DNA from: Ahrensia sp. R2A130
Lineage (GTDB): Bacteria; Pseudomonadota; Alphaproteobacteria; Rhizobiales; Rhizobiaceae
DNA length: 64,000 nt
Assembly: GCF_000179775.1 (NCBI RefSeq)
Contig: NZ_AEEB01000003.1
Coordinates: 620,001-684,000, forward strand
Direction of reading: 5' to 3'
The notes under the pieces are model-generated. The model was not told where the DNA came from. It was given only the letters and a program-made list of their open reading frames with translations, and searched no databases. Each line of letters begins with the position of its first letter. Positions within the stretch are counted from its first letter, which is position 1. The position numbers and the translations under genes were made by a program. Positions 1 to 8,892 of the stretch are shown here, in pieces.

Positions 1-274
1 CGAATTTCGACACCGTATCAGCGTTCATCGCCAGCATTCGTCTGGCATGGGTTACCAGCGTTTCACCATCTTCGTTCAACGAAACATGGCGGGCTTCGCG
101 AATAAATATCTGCCGTCCCAGCAGTTCTTCAATCCGCTTCACCTGCATGGAAATAGCAGACGGCGTGCGGAAAACAGCCTCGGATGCAGCAGAGAAATTA
201 CCCGTATCCGCTATTGCAACAACGGTTCTCAGCAGATCCAGTTCGATCAGCGGTGTTTGTATCTGTTCGGTCAT
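1..274 (-). CDS. LysR-family transcriptional regulator, N-terminal part (runs off window)
   Basis: Only the first 91 codons are inside the window; the rest lies beyond the left edge. The translation starts MTEQIQTPLIELDLLRTVVA and contains a LysR-type winged helix-turn-helix: ADTGNFSAASEAVFRTPSAI, then VKRIEELLG and the turn before ARRMLAM. The ATG at 274 is preceded by TAAGGAG with about 7 bases spacing, which fixes the start. It is divergent from the DUF1127 gene at 399, the usual arrangement of a LysR regulator with its target. The effector-binding domain is not visible, so the ligand cannot be guessed. The HTH wording resembles the Hyphomicrobiales LysR group that includes VtlR, but that is recalled similarity, not a search result. 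Confidence 0.9.
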   Translation of the reverse strand, partial: MTEQIQTPLIELDLLRTVVAIADTGNFSAASEAVFRTPSAISMQVKRIEELLGRQIFIREARHVSLNEDGETLVTHARRMLAMNADTVSKF

Positions 275-398
275 ATCAATGCTCCTTACATCAAATCATC
301 AATTAAAATCATAGATAATGTCAAATCTATTCGTTTGATTGAATCGCCAACCTCTCCCAGCTTGGTTGAACAGACAGTGACCATTCAAGGAGAGACCC
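275..398. promoter_or_regulatory. Divergent lysR / DUF1127 control region with a dyad
   Basis: This AT-rich gap separates two divergent genes. A dyad TCAAA-N8-TTTGA lies at 321-338 and fits the size of a LysR-type operator. On the minus strand TTGACA (324-319), an 18-base spacer and GATGAT (300-295) could form the regulator's promoter, which would overlap the dyad and allow autorepression. Sequence seen; function inferred. Confidence 0.4.
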
Positions 399-698
399 AT
401 GGCCTACCAATCAACACCCTGCTGCACCGAATTGCCTCCGCGTCCATTGGGAGCGACGGTCGTACAAATGCTGAAGGCTTATCTGTCTAACGCTTTGCGC
501 CGCTACCGTGCTCACAGAGAAGCGCACGTCGCGCGGGATGCGTTCCGGGGCATGTTATCGCTTGATGACGAGATTCTCGACGATATCGGCGTCACACGCA
601 GTAACGTCGAATGGGCAAGCAAGTTGCCTATTCACCAGTCAGCGGCGCAGGCACTCGACGCTACGAAAAAGCGGGCGAGGCCGAAAATACGGCGCTGA
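399..698 (+). CDS. Small DUF1127-domain protein
   Basis: This 99-residue protein carries a DUF1127-type core in its middle: FRGMLSLDDEILDDIGVTRS, then a short basic tail. DUF1127 proteins are small, often arginine-rich and common in alphaproteobacteria; some have been linked to RNA turnover and phosphate or stress responses, but no general biochemical role is settled. The start at 399 has an AAGGAG motif at 388-393. It is transcribed divergently from the LysR gene at 274, so it is a likely target of that regulator. No membrane segment or signal peptide is visible. Domain call is firm; the function is not. Confidence 0.8.
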   Translation: MAYQSTPCCTELPPRPLGATVVQMLKAYLSNALRRYRAHREAHVARDAFRGMLSLDDEILDDIGVTRSNVEWASKLPIHQSAAQALDATKKRARPKIRR

Positions 699-716
699 AA
701 TATGACGAGCGCCTAA

Positions 717-751
717 TCGTCGGCGATGGCCAAGAGCCATTTCGCCGACGA
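717..751. terminator. Hairpin between convergent DUF1127 gene and aspS
   Basis: A 10-base outer stem (TCGTCGGCGA with TCGCCGACGA) and a 4-base inner stem (TGGC with GCCA) close a small loop. It lies between two convergent stop codons (698 and 770). Neither side has a good U-tract, so it may act as a bidirectional 3-prime end or mRNA-stabilising hairpin rather than a strong intrinsic terminator. Confidence 0.45.
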
Positions 752-769
752 AAAACTCTACTGCCAAAT

Positions 770-2554
770 CTATTCTTTCGGCAGGTTCAGCTTCAAGTGA
801 AGGTCTTTCAGCTGCGGCTTGTCCACCGCACTTGGTGCGCCCATCAGCAGGTCTTTCGCCTGCTGGTTCATCGGGAACATGGTGATCTCGCGCAGGTTCT
901 TGGTGCCGCAGATCAACATCACGATACGGTCCACACCAGCGGCCATGCCACCGTGCGGCGGTGCGCCGTACTGGAACGCGCGGTAAAGACCGCCGAAGCG
1001 TTCTTCGACATCGGCCTGTGACAGGCCGGTGATGCCGAACGCCTTCACCATCGTTTCCGGCAAGTGGTTGCGGATGCCGCCGGAAGCGATCTCGAAACCG
1101 TTGCACACCATATCGTACTGCATGGCGTCGATCTTCAGCGGGTCTTCGTTGTTCAACGCGTCGATGCCACCCTTGGGCATGGAGAACGGGTTGTGACCGA
1201 ACTCGACCTTCTTGTTCTCCTCGTCCCATTCGTAAAACGGGAAGTCCACGATCCAGCAAAGCTCGAAAGCGTTCTCGTTGATGAGACCGGCTTCCTCAGC
1301 GGCCTTGGTGCGGGCATCGCCCGCAAAGGATGCGAATTTGGCCGGGTTACCGGCGGCGAAAAACACGGCATCGCCCAGTTCTAGGCCAAGTTGCTCGCGC
1401 ATGGCTTCGGTGCGTTCCGGCCCGATGTTCTTCGCAATCGGCCCTGCCGCATCGAACTTGCCTTCCAGCTCGCGCCAGAAAATGTAGCCCATGCCGGGCT
1501 GACCTTCGCCCTGCGCCCAGCTGTTCATGCGGTCGCAATGTTTGCGGCTGCCAGCACCTTTGACCGGAATCGCCCAAACTTCATTGTTGTCGTCAGCATC
1601 CAAAATACCGGCAAAGACCTTGAAGCCCGAGCCACGGAAATGCTCCGACACGTTTTGCATTTCGATGGGGTTCCGCAGGTCCGGTTTGTCGGAGCCGTAT
1701 TTGCGGATCGCTTCGCGGTAGGGAATGCGCGGCCAGTTTTTCGTCACCGTCTTACCGTCAGCAAATTGCTCGAAGACTTCAGTAATCACAGGCTCCATGG
1801 TCGTCAGAACATCTTCCTGCTCGACAAAGCTCATCTCGAGGTCGAGTTGGTAGAACTCGCCCGGCAGCCGGTCGGCACGCGGGTCTTCATCGCGGAAACA
1901 CGGCGCGATCTGGAAGTAGCGGTCGAAGCCGGACATCATGATCAGCTGTTTGTATTGCTGCGGCGCCTGCGGCAGCGCATAGAAATTCCCGGGGTGGATA
2001 CGGCTCGGCACGAGGAAATCGCGCGCGCCTTCCGGCGAAGATGCCGTCAGGATCGGCGTCTGAAATTCAAAGAAACCAGCGGTCTCCATGCGCGACCGCA
2101 TGTCGGAAATAACAGCCTGCCGCTTCATGATGTTGGCGTGCAGCGTCTCACGACGCAGGTCGAGGAAACGGTATTTCAGGCGAATGTCTTCGGGATATTC
2201 CTGCTCGCCAAACACTGGCATCGGCAATTCAGCGGCCTGCGACAGCACTTCGATTTCACGGGCGTAAATCTCGATATCGCCCGTCGGCAGATCAGAATTT
2301 ACGGTCTCTTCGGTGCGCGCTTTCACGTTTCCTTCAAGGCAAATCACCCACTCGGAACGAACGTCTTCGGCAGTTTTGAAGCCGTTGGAGTCCGGATCGA
2401 TCACCACCTGTGTGATGCCATAATGGTCGCGCAGGTCGATGAATAGCACGCCACCATGATCGCGCACGCGATGAACCCAGCCGGAAAGGCGAACGGTATC
2501 ACCAACATTCGACGCGCGAAGATCGGCACAGGTGTGGCTGCGGTAACGGTGCAT
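770..2554 (-). CDS. aspS: Aspartyl-tRNA synthetase
   Basis: AspRS charges tRNA(Asp) with aspartate in the cytoplasm; in many alphaproteobacteria it also makes Asp-tRNA(Asn) for GatCAB, which I cannot test here. The 594-residue length matches bacterial AspRS. An N-terminal OB fold ([11 protein letters not shown]) binds the anticodon. The class II core follows, with motif 2 [10 protein letters not shown] near residue 220, the bacterial GAD insertion, and motif 3 GVDRIVML near the C-terminus. I chose ATG 2554 ([13 protein letters not shown]) because AGGA stands just upstream and homologues begin this way; the frame stays open 41 codons further up. It is divergent from the MFS gene and convergent with the DUF1127 gene. 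Confidence 0.97.
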   Translation of the reverse strand: MHRYRSHTCADLRASNVGDTVRLSGWVHRVRDHGGVLFIDLRDHYGITQVVIDPDSNGFKTAEDVRSEWVICLEGNVKARTEETVNSDLPTGDIEIYAREIEVLSQAAELPMPVFGEQEYPEDIRLKYRFLDLRRETLHANIMKRQAVISDMRSRMETAGFFEFQTPILTASSPEGARDFLVPSRIHPGNFYALPQAPQQYKQLIMMSGFDRYFQIAPCFRDEDPRADRLPGEFYQLDLEMSFVEQEDVLTTMEPVITEVFEQFADGKTVTKNWPRIPYREAIRKYGSDKPDLRNPIEMQNVSEHFRGSGFKVFAGILDADDNNEVWAIPVKGAGSRKHCDRMNSWAQGEGQPGMGYIFWRELEGKFDAAGPIAKNIGPERTEAMREQLGLELGDAVFFAAGNPAKFASFAGDARTKAAEEAGLINENAFELCWIVDFPFYEWDEENKKVEFGHNPFSMPKGGIDALNNEDPLKIDAMQYDMVCNGFEIASGGIRNHLPETMVKAFGITGLSQADVEERFGGLYRAFQYGAPPHGGMAAGVDRIVMLICGTKNLREITMFPMNQQAKDLLMGAPSAVDKPQLKDLHLKLNLPKE

Positions 2555-2603
2555 AGATGGTATCCTGACTGGCGAAATGACAGGCCGTTGCGGCACCGCC
2601 AAC

Positions 2604-2622
2604 AGGCCCGTTCGGCGGGCCT
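2604..2622. promoter_or_regulatory. Hairpin in the aspS upstream region
   Basis: AGGCCCG and CGGGCCT form a perfect 7-base stem around a 5-base loop, about 50 bases upstream of the aspS start, in the gap between divergent aspS and the MFS gene. No U-tract follows toward aspS. It could be a leader structure; nothing shows what it responds to. Confidence 0.35.
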
Positions 2623-2790
2623 TTCGATTGCGCGCGTTTGGCCATGCAGGCCGTACAAAGTCAAGATTGCCGTCCACCTCAACTGCAGCGCTGCCATGCG
2701 AATGACGCAGCCCCCGGATGCTTTATTTGGCATGTCGCCTCAGTGCGTTTGCTGTTAGCGTTGTGACACCTGATCTTCGGCACCGCGAAC

Positions 2791-4020
2791 ATGCTGGCCC
2801 TACGCCCCCTCTTCCCACTTCTCATCGCCGCTGCAATTTTGCTGGCGGGCAATGGCTTGTTCTCCACCGTCATCGCCGTTCGCGGTGCGCAGGAGGGATT
2901 CAGCGCAGCGCAAATCGGTTACTTGGGCTCTGCGAACTTCCTCGGCTTCCTTGGCGGCTGCATGTTCGCGCCTCGCATATTGCGCGCAGTGGGCCATGTG
3001 CGTGTTTTTGCAGCCCTCGCCTCGCTGGCCTCTTGTGCGACGCTTGTCATGGTCATGGTCGTTGATCCATGGGTCTGGTTCATCGCGCGCGTCATCATCG
3101 GCTTCTGCTTTTCCGGCCTGTTCACCACCATCGAAAGCTGGATGAATTCCGGTGTGTCCAACGAGGCTCGCGGCAAGGTCACTGGCGTCTATCGCATCAT
3201 CGATATTCTGGCGGTGTCCGGCGGACAGTTCCTCATGCCTGCAGTTGGCACGGAAGGCTTCACACTGTTGGCCATCATGGCGTTGATGATTTCGCTGTCA
3301 TTGGTGCCGGTTGCGCTTGGCGACCACTCGAACCCGAAACCACCCAAATTCGTGCGCTTCGATCTGCGTGAAGTCTGGCGCTTATCGCCGGTCGCCAGCG
3401 CAAGCTGCATCGCCATCGGCATGACCAATTCCGCCTTCCGTTTTGTTGGGCCACTGTTTGCCGAAGTGCAGAATTTTTCTCTCAGCCAAGTGGCGACGTT
3501 CATATCGCTCGGCGTGGTCGGCGGCGCGGTGCTACAATATCCGCTTGGTATGTTGTCTGACCGTTATGACAGGCGCTGGATCCTCATCTGGACCACCGTT
3601 GGCGCGGTGCTCGCCAGCCTCTTCATTTCATTCGCAGCAGGCGATGACGCGTGGCTCATCTACGCAGGTGTCTTCGTGTTCGGCGCGTTCTCGCTACCAC
3701 TTTATTCGCTGGCAGCCGCCCATGCGAACGACCGCGCCAACGCCGACCAATACGTGCTGGTCGCCGCTGGTCTCATGTTTTTCTACGGCATCGGCGCGAG
3801 TTTCGGCCCACCGGTTTCATCACTCATGGTGGAACTCTATGGCCCCTCGGCGCTTTTCATCTTCATAAGCGCAACCCACGGTTCGTTAGCGCTCATCACG
3901 CTTTACCGAATGCAGGTGCGCGAAGCTGTGGACGCAAAAGGGCGCGGAAAATTCAACTGGCTAACACGCACGTCCCCCGTCATGCAGCGTATGATTCAGG
4001 GTAAGCGCAAACGAAAATAA
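2791..4020 (+). CDS. Major facilitator superfamily transporter
   Basis: This 409-residue inner-membrane protein has about twelve hydrophobic segments in two halves. The MFS loop signature between helices 8 and 9 is seen as GMLSDRYDRR. The first helix starts at once (PLFPLLIAAAILLAGNGLFS), and the C-terminal tail is basic. It resembles the YcaD-like group of MFS proteins, whose substrates are mostly unknown; I do not assign one. It lies alone between divergent aspS and the co-directional rnd, 64 bases downstream. The ATG at 2791 has no strong ribosome binding site, so the start is moderately sure. Confidence 0.85.
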   Translation: MLALRPLFPLLIAAAILLAGNGLFSTVIAVRGAQEGFSAAQIGYLGSANFLGFLGGCMFAPRILRAVGHVRVFAALASLASCATLVMVMVVDPWVWFIARVIIGFCFSGLFTTIESWMNSGVSNEARGKVTGVYRIIDILAVSGGQFLMPAVGTEGFTLLAIMALMISLSLVPVALGDHSNPKPPKFVRFDLREVWRLSPVASASCIAIGMTNSAFRFVGPLFAEVQNFSLSQVATFISLGVVGGAVLQYPLGMLSDRYDRRWILIWTTVGAVLASLFISFAAGDDAWLIYAGVFVFGAFSLPLYSLAAAHANDRANADQYVLVAAGLMFFYGIGASFGPPVSSLMVELYGPSALFIFISATHGSLALITLYRMQVREAVDAKGRGKFNWLTRTSPVMQRMIQGKRKRK

Positions 4021-4084
4021 GACCGACCGCGTACCTTTCAATGTACGGGCTGGATAAAGCGCTCTCCGCAGATTAGGTTGTCGA

Positions 4085-5236
4085 ATGAAAATTATCGAAA
4101 CGACACAAGAGCTTGCCACCGCGTGCAAGGACTTCGCCCAGCACGATTACGTCACCGTCGACACGGAGTTCCTGAGAGAGACGACCTTTTGGCCGATCCT
4201 GTGCCTTATCCAGATCGCCGGGCCGGATGACGAATGTATCGTCGATCCCATGGCTGACGGTATCGACTTGCAGCCATTTTTCGAGCTGATGGCCGACACC
4301 AGCGTGGTCAAAGTCTTCCACGCCGCACGGCAAGACGTTGAGATCGTCTATCATCTCGGCGGTCTCGTCCCTAAGCCGCTCTTCGACACGCAAGTCGCCG
4401 CGATGGTTTGTGGCTACGGCGACTCGGTCGCCTACAACGCGCTTGTGTCCCGCATCACAGGTGGCGTGATCGACAAATCGTCCCGGTTCACCGACTGGGC
4501 ACGACGCCCGCTGACCACGAAGCAGCTCGACTATGCGCTCGCCGATGTCACCCATCTGCGCGATGTCTATCAAAGCTTGAAAGCCGACCTTGAAAAGAAG
4601 AACCGCAAACATTGGGTCGATGAGGAAATGGATGTTCTAACCAATCCCGAGACCTATGACCTGCCCGTCGAGAAAGCCTGGTCACGCCTGAAAATGCGCG
4701 TGCGCAAGCCGCGTGAATTGGCCGTTATGAAATTCGTTGCTCAATGGCGCGAAGAGCAGGCGCGTGATCGCGATGTGCCCCGTGGCCGTGTCGTAAAAGA
4801 CGACGCCATATACGAAATCGCTCAACAACAGCCGCGGGATGAGAAAGCATTGTCCCGCCTTCGCGCTCTCCCCCGAGGCTTCGAAAACTCCCGCTTTGCC
4901 GAAGGTCTGATCGACGCTGTGGACGCGGCGATGGACATTCCCGAGGAAGACCTCGAGCGCATTCCCCGCGCCACACGTTCGCCGGAAGGCACGGGTGCCG
5001 CCGCGGAATTGCTCAAAGTCTTGCTCAAGGCCGTGGCCGAACAAAACGGCGTGGCCACCAAGATCATCGCCACAATGGATGATCTTGAAAAGATCGCTGC
5101 CGATGATGATGCCGACGTTGCCACCCTTCGCGGCTGGCGGCACGAAATGTTCGGCAAGCAGGCGCTCGAACTCAAGCGCGGTGAAATCGCGCTCGGCTTC
5201 GAGGATCGCCGCATTCAGGTCATCGAACTGGAATAG
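4085..5236 (+). CDS. rnd: Ribonuclease D
   Basis: RNase D is a 3-prime to 5-prime exoribonuclease that trims tRNA and other stable RNA precursors. The DEDD exonuclease domain fills the first half: motif I VTVDTEFLRE near residue 24, motif II around FHAARQDVEIVYH, motif III with YALADVTHL. An HRDC nucleic-acid binding domain follows (RELAVMKFVAQWREEQARD, then DDAIYEIAQQQP). At 383 residues it has the normal family length. The start has an AGG about 7 bases upstream. The alpha/beta hydrolase begins 9 bases after its stop, so the two probably share a transcript. Confidence 0.95.
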   Translation: MKIIETTQELATACKDFAQHDYVTVDTEFLRETTFWPILCLIQIAGPDDECIVDPMADGIDLQPFFELMADTSVVKVFHAARQDVEIVYHLGGLVPKPLFDTQVAAMVCGYGDSVAYNALVSRITGGVIDKSSRFTDWARRPLTTKQLDYALADVTHLRDVYQSLKADLEKKNRKHWVDEEMDVLTNPETYDLPVEKAWSRLKMRVRKPRELAVMKFVAQWREEQARDRDVPRGRVVKDDAIYEIAQQQPRDEKALSRLRALPRGFENSRFAEGLIDAVDAAMDIPEEDLERIPRATRSPEGTGAAAELLKVLLKAVAEQNGVATKIIATMDDLEKIAADDDADVATLRGWRHEMFGKQALELKRGEIALGFEDRRIQVIELE

Positions 5237-5245
5237 CCCGACATA

Positions 5246-5971
5246 ATGACCACGAAGAAAAACAAAGCCTTCGCGCCGAAAGATTGCGTGGTCATGCTGC
5301 ACGGCCTCGCCCGCAGTTCGCGCTCAATGCTGGTGCTTGAAAAGGTGTTGGAGCGTTCAGGCTACGATGTCCGAAACGAATCCTATCCATCCAAAGAGGC
5401 CTCCATCACCGAATTGGTGGACCGGACCCTTCCCCATTGGCACGAAGCCTGCGGCGGCCAACGCACACATTTCGTCACCCATTCCATGGGCGGTATTCTC
5501 GTTCGTGCCTGGCTGGCTGAACAACGACCGGAAAATGTCGGGCGCGTAGTGATGATGGCTCCGCCCAACAAAGGGTCGGAACTTGTCGATACATTCGGTG
5601 ATCTTGCAGCTTTCGGTTGGTTCAATGGCCCCGCAGGTTTGCAGCTCGGCACCCGTGATGGAAACTTCACAGCGTCTCTTCCATCGATCGATGTCGAAAC
5701 CGGCATCATTGCCGGTGATATTTCCATCAACCCCATCACGGGTGCGATCATCGGCAAGGCGAATGACGGCAAAGTCTCAGTTGAGAGCACCAGGCTTGAG
5801 GGCATGAAAGATCACATCACCCTGCCCGTCAGCCACACGTTCATGATGAACAATCCGCTGGTCATGGCGCAGATTATCACGTTTCTGGAACGCGGGGAGT
5901 TCAATCACGAGCTATCCATGCCGGACGCGCTGCGCCTCCTCGCCGAAGAGGTTCGCAGCGCTACAGACTAG
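5246..5971 (+). CDS. Alpha/beta hydrolase, lipase-like
   Basis: The 241-residue protein has an alpha/beta hydrolase fold: oxyanion strand [10 protein letters not shown] at the start, and nucleophile elbow [10 protein letters not shown] with the serine near residue 80. A C-terminal histidine occurs in [10 protein letters not shown] conserved segment [13 protein letters not shown] follows the elbow, as in PGAP1-like or triacylglycerol-lipase-like esterases. The first elbow residue is threonine instead of the textbook glycine, which is common in this group. No signal peptide is visible, so it is probably cytoplasmic. The substrate is unknown. It follows rnd closely and converges on glpX with a 9-base gap. 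Confidence 0.8.
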   Translation: MTTKKNKAFAPKDCVVMLHGLARSSRSMLVLEKVLERSGYDVRNESYPSKEASITELVDRTLPHWHEACGGQRTHFVTHSMGGILVRAWLAEQRPENVGRVVMMAPPNKGSELVDTFGDLAAFGWFNGPAGLQLGTRDGNFTASLPSIDVETGIIAGDISINPITGAIIGKANDGKVSVESTRLEGMKDHITLPVSHTFMMNNPLVMAQIITFLERGEFNHELSMPDALRLLAEEVRSATD

Positions 5972-5980
5972 CTGTACTGA

Positions 5981-6964
5981 TTAGGACTTGGTGGAGTCGC
6001 GGTGGCGCGCTTCGATCCAACGCACGGTGCCGGTGGATGACCGCATCACGACCGTATGCGTATCGACCATGCCATCCTTGAATTTCACGCCGCGCAACAT
6101 GTTGCCGTCGGTCACGCCGGTGGCGGCAAACAGCACATCGCCAGACGCCATTTCTTCCATCGTGTAAGCCTTGTTCGGATTATCGACACCCATACGCGCC
6201 GCGCGCTCGATCTTCTCGTCGGTATCGAGAATGAGACGCCCCTGCATCTGGCCGCCGGTGCAGCGCAAAGCGGCTGCGGCCAACACACCTTCCGGCGCAC
6301 CACCAATGCCCATGTAAAGGTCGATGCCTGTCTCGTCCGGTTCGGTCGTGTGAATAATGCCCGCCACATCGCCATCGCCGATCAGGCGAATGGCGGCACC
6401 GGCAGCGCGTACTTCCGCGATCAAATCAGCATGGCGTGAGCGATCCATGATGCAGGTGGAAATTTCCGACACCTTGCAGTCTTTTGCTTTGGCAACGGCG
6501 TGGAGATTTTCCGTAGCGCTGGCATCGATATCCACCACGCCAGCGGGATAGCCCGGGCCGATGGCAATCTTGTTCATGTAAACGTCCGGCGCGTAGAGCA
6601 GTTTGCCGCGTTCCGCGATAGCAATCACAGCAAGCGAATTGGGCTGGTTTTTGGCACAAATCGTCGTGCCTTCAAGCGGGTCGAGCGCGATGTCGACCTC
6701 CGGTCCGCCTTTACCAACCTCTTCGCCGATATAGAGCATCGGCGCTTCATCACGCTCGCCTTCACCGATCACGATGCGACCGGAAATCGGCAGGTTGTTC
6801 AACTCGGTCCGCATGGCATCGACGGCTACCTGATCGGCGATTTTCTCATCGCCCTGCCCGCGCTCACGCGCAGCAGCAACCGCAGCAGCCTCAACAACCC
6901 GTGCCATTTCCATGGTCAGCATCCGGTCCAGATGGCCGGTGTTTTTCGATGAGGTCATATCCAT
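5981..6964 (-). CDS. glpX: Fructose-1,6-bisphosphatase class II
   Basis: GlpX hydrolyses fructose 1,6-bisphosphate to fructose 6-phosphate in gluconeogenesis. The 327-residue length is typical. Visible family motifs are IGEGERDEAPMLYIGE (metal and substrate site), DPLEGTT, the GIGGAPEGV loop and RSSTGTVRWIEARH at the C-terminus. It lies 105 bases downstream of hom in the same direction, a pairing widespread in Hyphomicrobiales, so cotranscription is likely. The start at 6964 is followed by a second in-frame ATG at the third codon, leaving a two-residue uncertainty. Confidence 0.95.
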   Translation of the reverse strand: MDMTSSKNTGHLDRMLTMEMARVVEAAAVAAARERGQGDEKIADQVAVDAMRTELNNLPISGRIVIGEGERDEAPMLYIGEEVGKGGPEVDIALDPLEGTTICAKNQPNSLAVIAIAERGKLLYAPDVYMNKIAIGPGYPAGVVDIDASATENLHAVAKAKDCKVSEISTCIMDRSRHADLIAEVRAAGAAIRLIGDGDVAGIIHTTEPDETGIDLYMGIGGAPEGVLAAAALRCTGGQMQGRLILDTDEKIERAARMGVDNPNKAYTMEEMASGDVLFAATGVTDGNMLRGVKFKDGMVDTHTVVMRSSTGTVRWIEARHRDSTKS

Positions 6965-7069
6965 GGTGCGGCTCGTATTTCTGCGGTTCGTGTTACCGCT
7001 CTTGTCGGGGAGCGGCGCGGAAAAGGCAAACGGTTACAATCGATTCAGAGGGTGGAGCGAATTAGAATC

Positions 7070-8386
7070 TCAACTCTCATTCAGCTTTTCGATGCGGATC
7101 ATCTGAGCTTCGCCCAGCAAACGGCCATCGCTTTGGATGCCGGCAAGCGCCTTTCCGATGGCCTCTTCGCTGGTCTCGTGGGTGACCAATACGATGGGCG
7201 CTTCACCATCATCGGTGGCACCACGTTTCTGCACGATGCTTTCAAGCGAAATATCATGTTCGGCAAAACGCGTGGCGATGGACGCCATGGTGCCGGGTTT
7301 GTCGACCACGTTGAGGCGCAGGAAATACCCGCCGGAATGTGCGGTCATCGCAGAGCGTTCGTGCGGTACCAGTGTATTTGCAGGTTGGCCGAGAACGGGG
7401 CCGTGCTGCCGACCGGGCTTGGATTTCGCGATATCGCAAATATCGCCCGCAACCGCAGATGCCGTGGCATCTCCACCCGCACCAGGGCCGGACATCATCA
7501 GCGAACCCACCGTATCAGCCTCGATAGCAACAGCGTTCGTGACACCACCGATTTCGGCGATCGCAGAACCCAACGGCACCATAGCGGGGTGCACCCGGCT
7601 TTCCACACCAGCCGCTGTGCGCGTGGCCACGCCCAGCAGCTTGATGCGGTAACCCATCTCCTTGGCCGCTTCGATATCGGCGATGGTGATTTTGGTGATG
7701 CCTTCAAGATAGATCGCATCACCCGCAATCTGCGTGCCGAAAGCGAGACTGGCGAGAATAGCGAGCTTATGCGCCGTGTCGTTACCCTCAATGTCGAAGG
7801 TCGGATCGGCCTCCGCGTAACCCAGTTTCTGTGCGTCAGCGAGGCAGTCTTCGAAGGTCATGCCCTCGGCCTCCATACGCGTAAGGATGTAATTGCAGGT
7901 GCCGTTCAAAATACCGAACACGCGGGTAACGGCGTTGGCCGTGAGTGACTCGCGCATCACTTTGATGATCGGAATACCACCGGCAACCGCAGCCTCGCAG
8001 TTCAGCAGCACGCCGTTTTCTTCGGCCAACAGCGCCAGTTCCACACCGTGTTTGGCAAGCAACGCTTTGTTGGCGGTGACCACGTGTTTGCCAGCGGAAA
8101 GTGCCGCTTTCACCGCGCCCAAGGCCGGTTCGTCTTCGCCGCCCATCAGCTCGACGAAAACGTCGATATCATCGCTGACAGCAAGATCGGCGGGGTTATC
8201 GAACCATTTCATACCGTCGGTCGAAAATCCGCGATCGCGTCCTGCCGTGCGGGCATTCATACCCGTAACGCGGATCGTTCTGCCGCAGCGATCTGCCAGC
8301 ATATTTTGCTTGTTGTGAACGAGCTGGATGAGGGCGGAGCCGACGGTACCAAGACCGGCGACGCCGAGGCGGAGAGGTTCAGACAT
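7070..8386 (-). CDS. hom: Homoserine dehydrogenase
   Basis: Hom reduces aspartate semialdehyde to homoserine, the branch point to threonine and methionine. The 438-residue protein has an N-terminal nucleotide-binding motif (GVAGLGTVGSALIQ), the catalytic region with GILNGTCNYILT and a conserved EADPTFDIEG, and a C-terminal ACT domain (YFLRLNVVDKPGTMASIA) from about residue 350. ACT domains in this family allow feedback control, commonly by threonine. glpX follows downstream; a small lipoprotein gene and a sulfhydrylase-type gene lie upstream on the same strand. No clear ribosome binding site precedes the ATG at 8386. Confidence 0.96.
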   Translation of the reverse strand: MSEPLRLGVAGLGTVGSALIQLVHNKQNMLADRCGRTIRVTGMNARTAGRDRGFSTDGMKWFDNPADLAVSDDIDVFVELMGGEDEPALGAVKAALSAGKHVVTANKALLAKHGVELALLAEENGVLLNCEAAVAGGIPIIKVMRESLTANAVTRVFGILNGTCNYILTRMEAEGMTFEDCLADAQKLGYAEADPTFDIEGNDTAHKLAILASLAFGTQIAGDAIYLEGITKITIADIEAAKEMGYRIKLLGVATRTAAGVESRVHPAMVPLGSAIAEIGGVTNAVAIEADTVGSLMMSGPGAGGDATASAVAGDICDIAKSKPGRQHGPVLGQPANTLVPHERSAMTAHSGGYFLRLNVVDKPGTMASIATRFAEHDISLESIVQKRGATDDGEAPIVLVTHETSEEAIGKALAGIQSDGRLLGEAQMIRIEKLNES

Positions 8387-8473
8387 GAGATTCGCTGCTA
8401 CCTAAAGGAAATGCGTAACCGTGATACGCCGCCGCTCCCACCATCGCAACGGCGCTGCATTAAACTGCAAGGC

Positions 8474-8818
8474 TCAATTCTGGCGATTGGTGGCGGCGAT
8501 TTCTGCAAGCCTGCGCTTCTGTTCAGCCAGTGCGAGACGTCGCAGGCGCTGCACTTCGGCGGCAGAGTTGCTCTGGGCTTCCACGCTTTGCTTGCGGGCA
8601 GCACTGCGTTGCCCCGCAGCTCTCAATTCAGCCTTGGCCTGCTCGCTTTCCTGATCGGTAATCTGCGCCGTCTGACCCTGCGGCTGGACATTGATATTGG
8701 CGAACTCACCCGTTTTCTTAGCCTCGCCCAGCGGCTCGGTGGAAAGCACAGCGGTGGGCGTCGCCTGGGTGCAGGCGGCGGTGGCAAACAGAATGAAAAG
8801 AGCGAAAATGCGTGGCAT
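8474..8818 (-). CDS. Small putative lipoprotein of unknown function
   Basis: I do not recognise a family. From ATG 8818 the product has 114 residues: a hydrophobic signal (MPRIFALFILFATAAC) ending in a lipobox-like TAAC with the lipidated cysteine at residue 16. A low-complexity stretch follows, then a charged, alanine- and arginine-rich helix likely to form a coiled coil (about residues 50-110). The frame stays open 16 codons upstream, but the signal peptide favours the inner ATG. It sits between hom and the sulfhydrylase gene on the same strand. The lipobox has threonine rather than leucine at -3, so lipidation is probable, not certain. Confidence 0.6.
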   Translation of the reverse strand: MPRIFALFILFATAACTQATPTAVLSTEPLGEAKKTGEFANINVQPQGQTAQITDQESEQAKAELRAAGQRSAARKQSVEAQSNSAAEVQRLRRLALAEQKRRLAEIAATNRQN

Positions 8819-8892
8819 TGGCAGACCATACCACGAAATGTGGGGACGTGGTGACCTGCGGCGCAAAGATATGCGCCGCAGGTCGAATTTCG

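Noticed and set aside
1391..2446. Plus-strand open frame of 351 residues
   Set aside because: It is antisense to aspS with no recognisable domain.
5480..5495. Hydrolase elbow with threonine in place of glycine (THSMGG)
   Set aside because: It looked like a damaged lipase box, but THSMGG is common in this hydrolase group.
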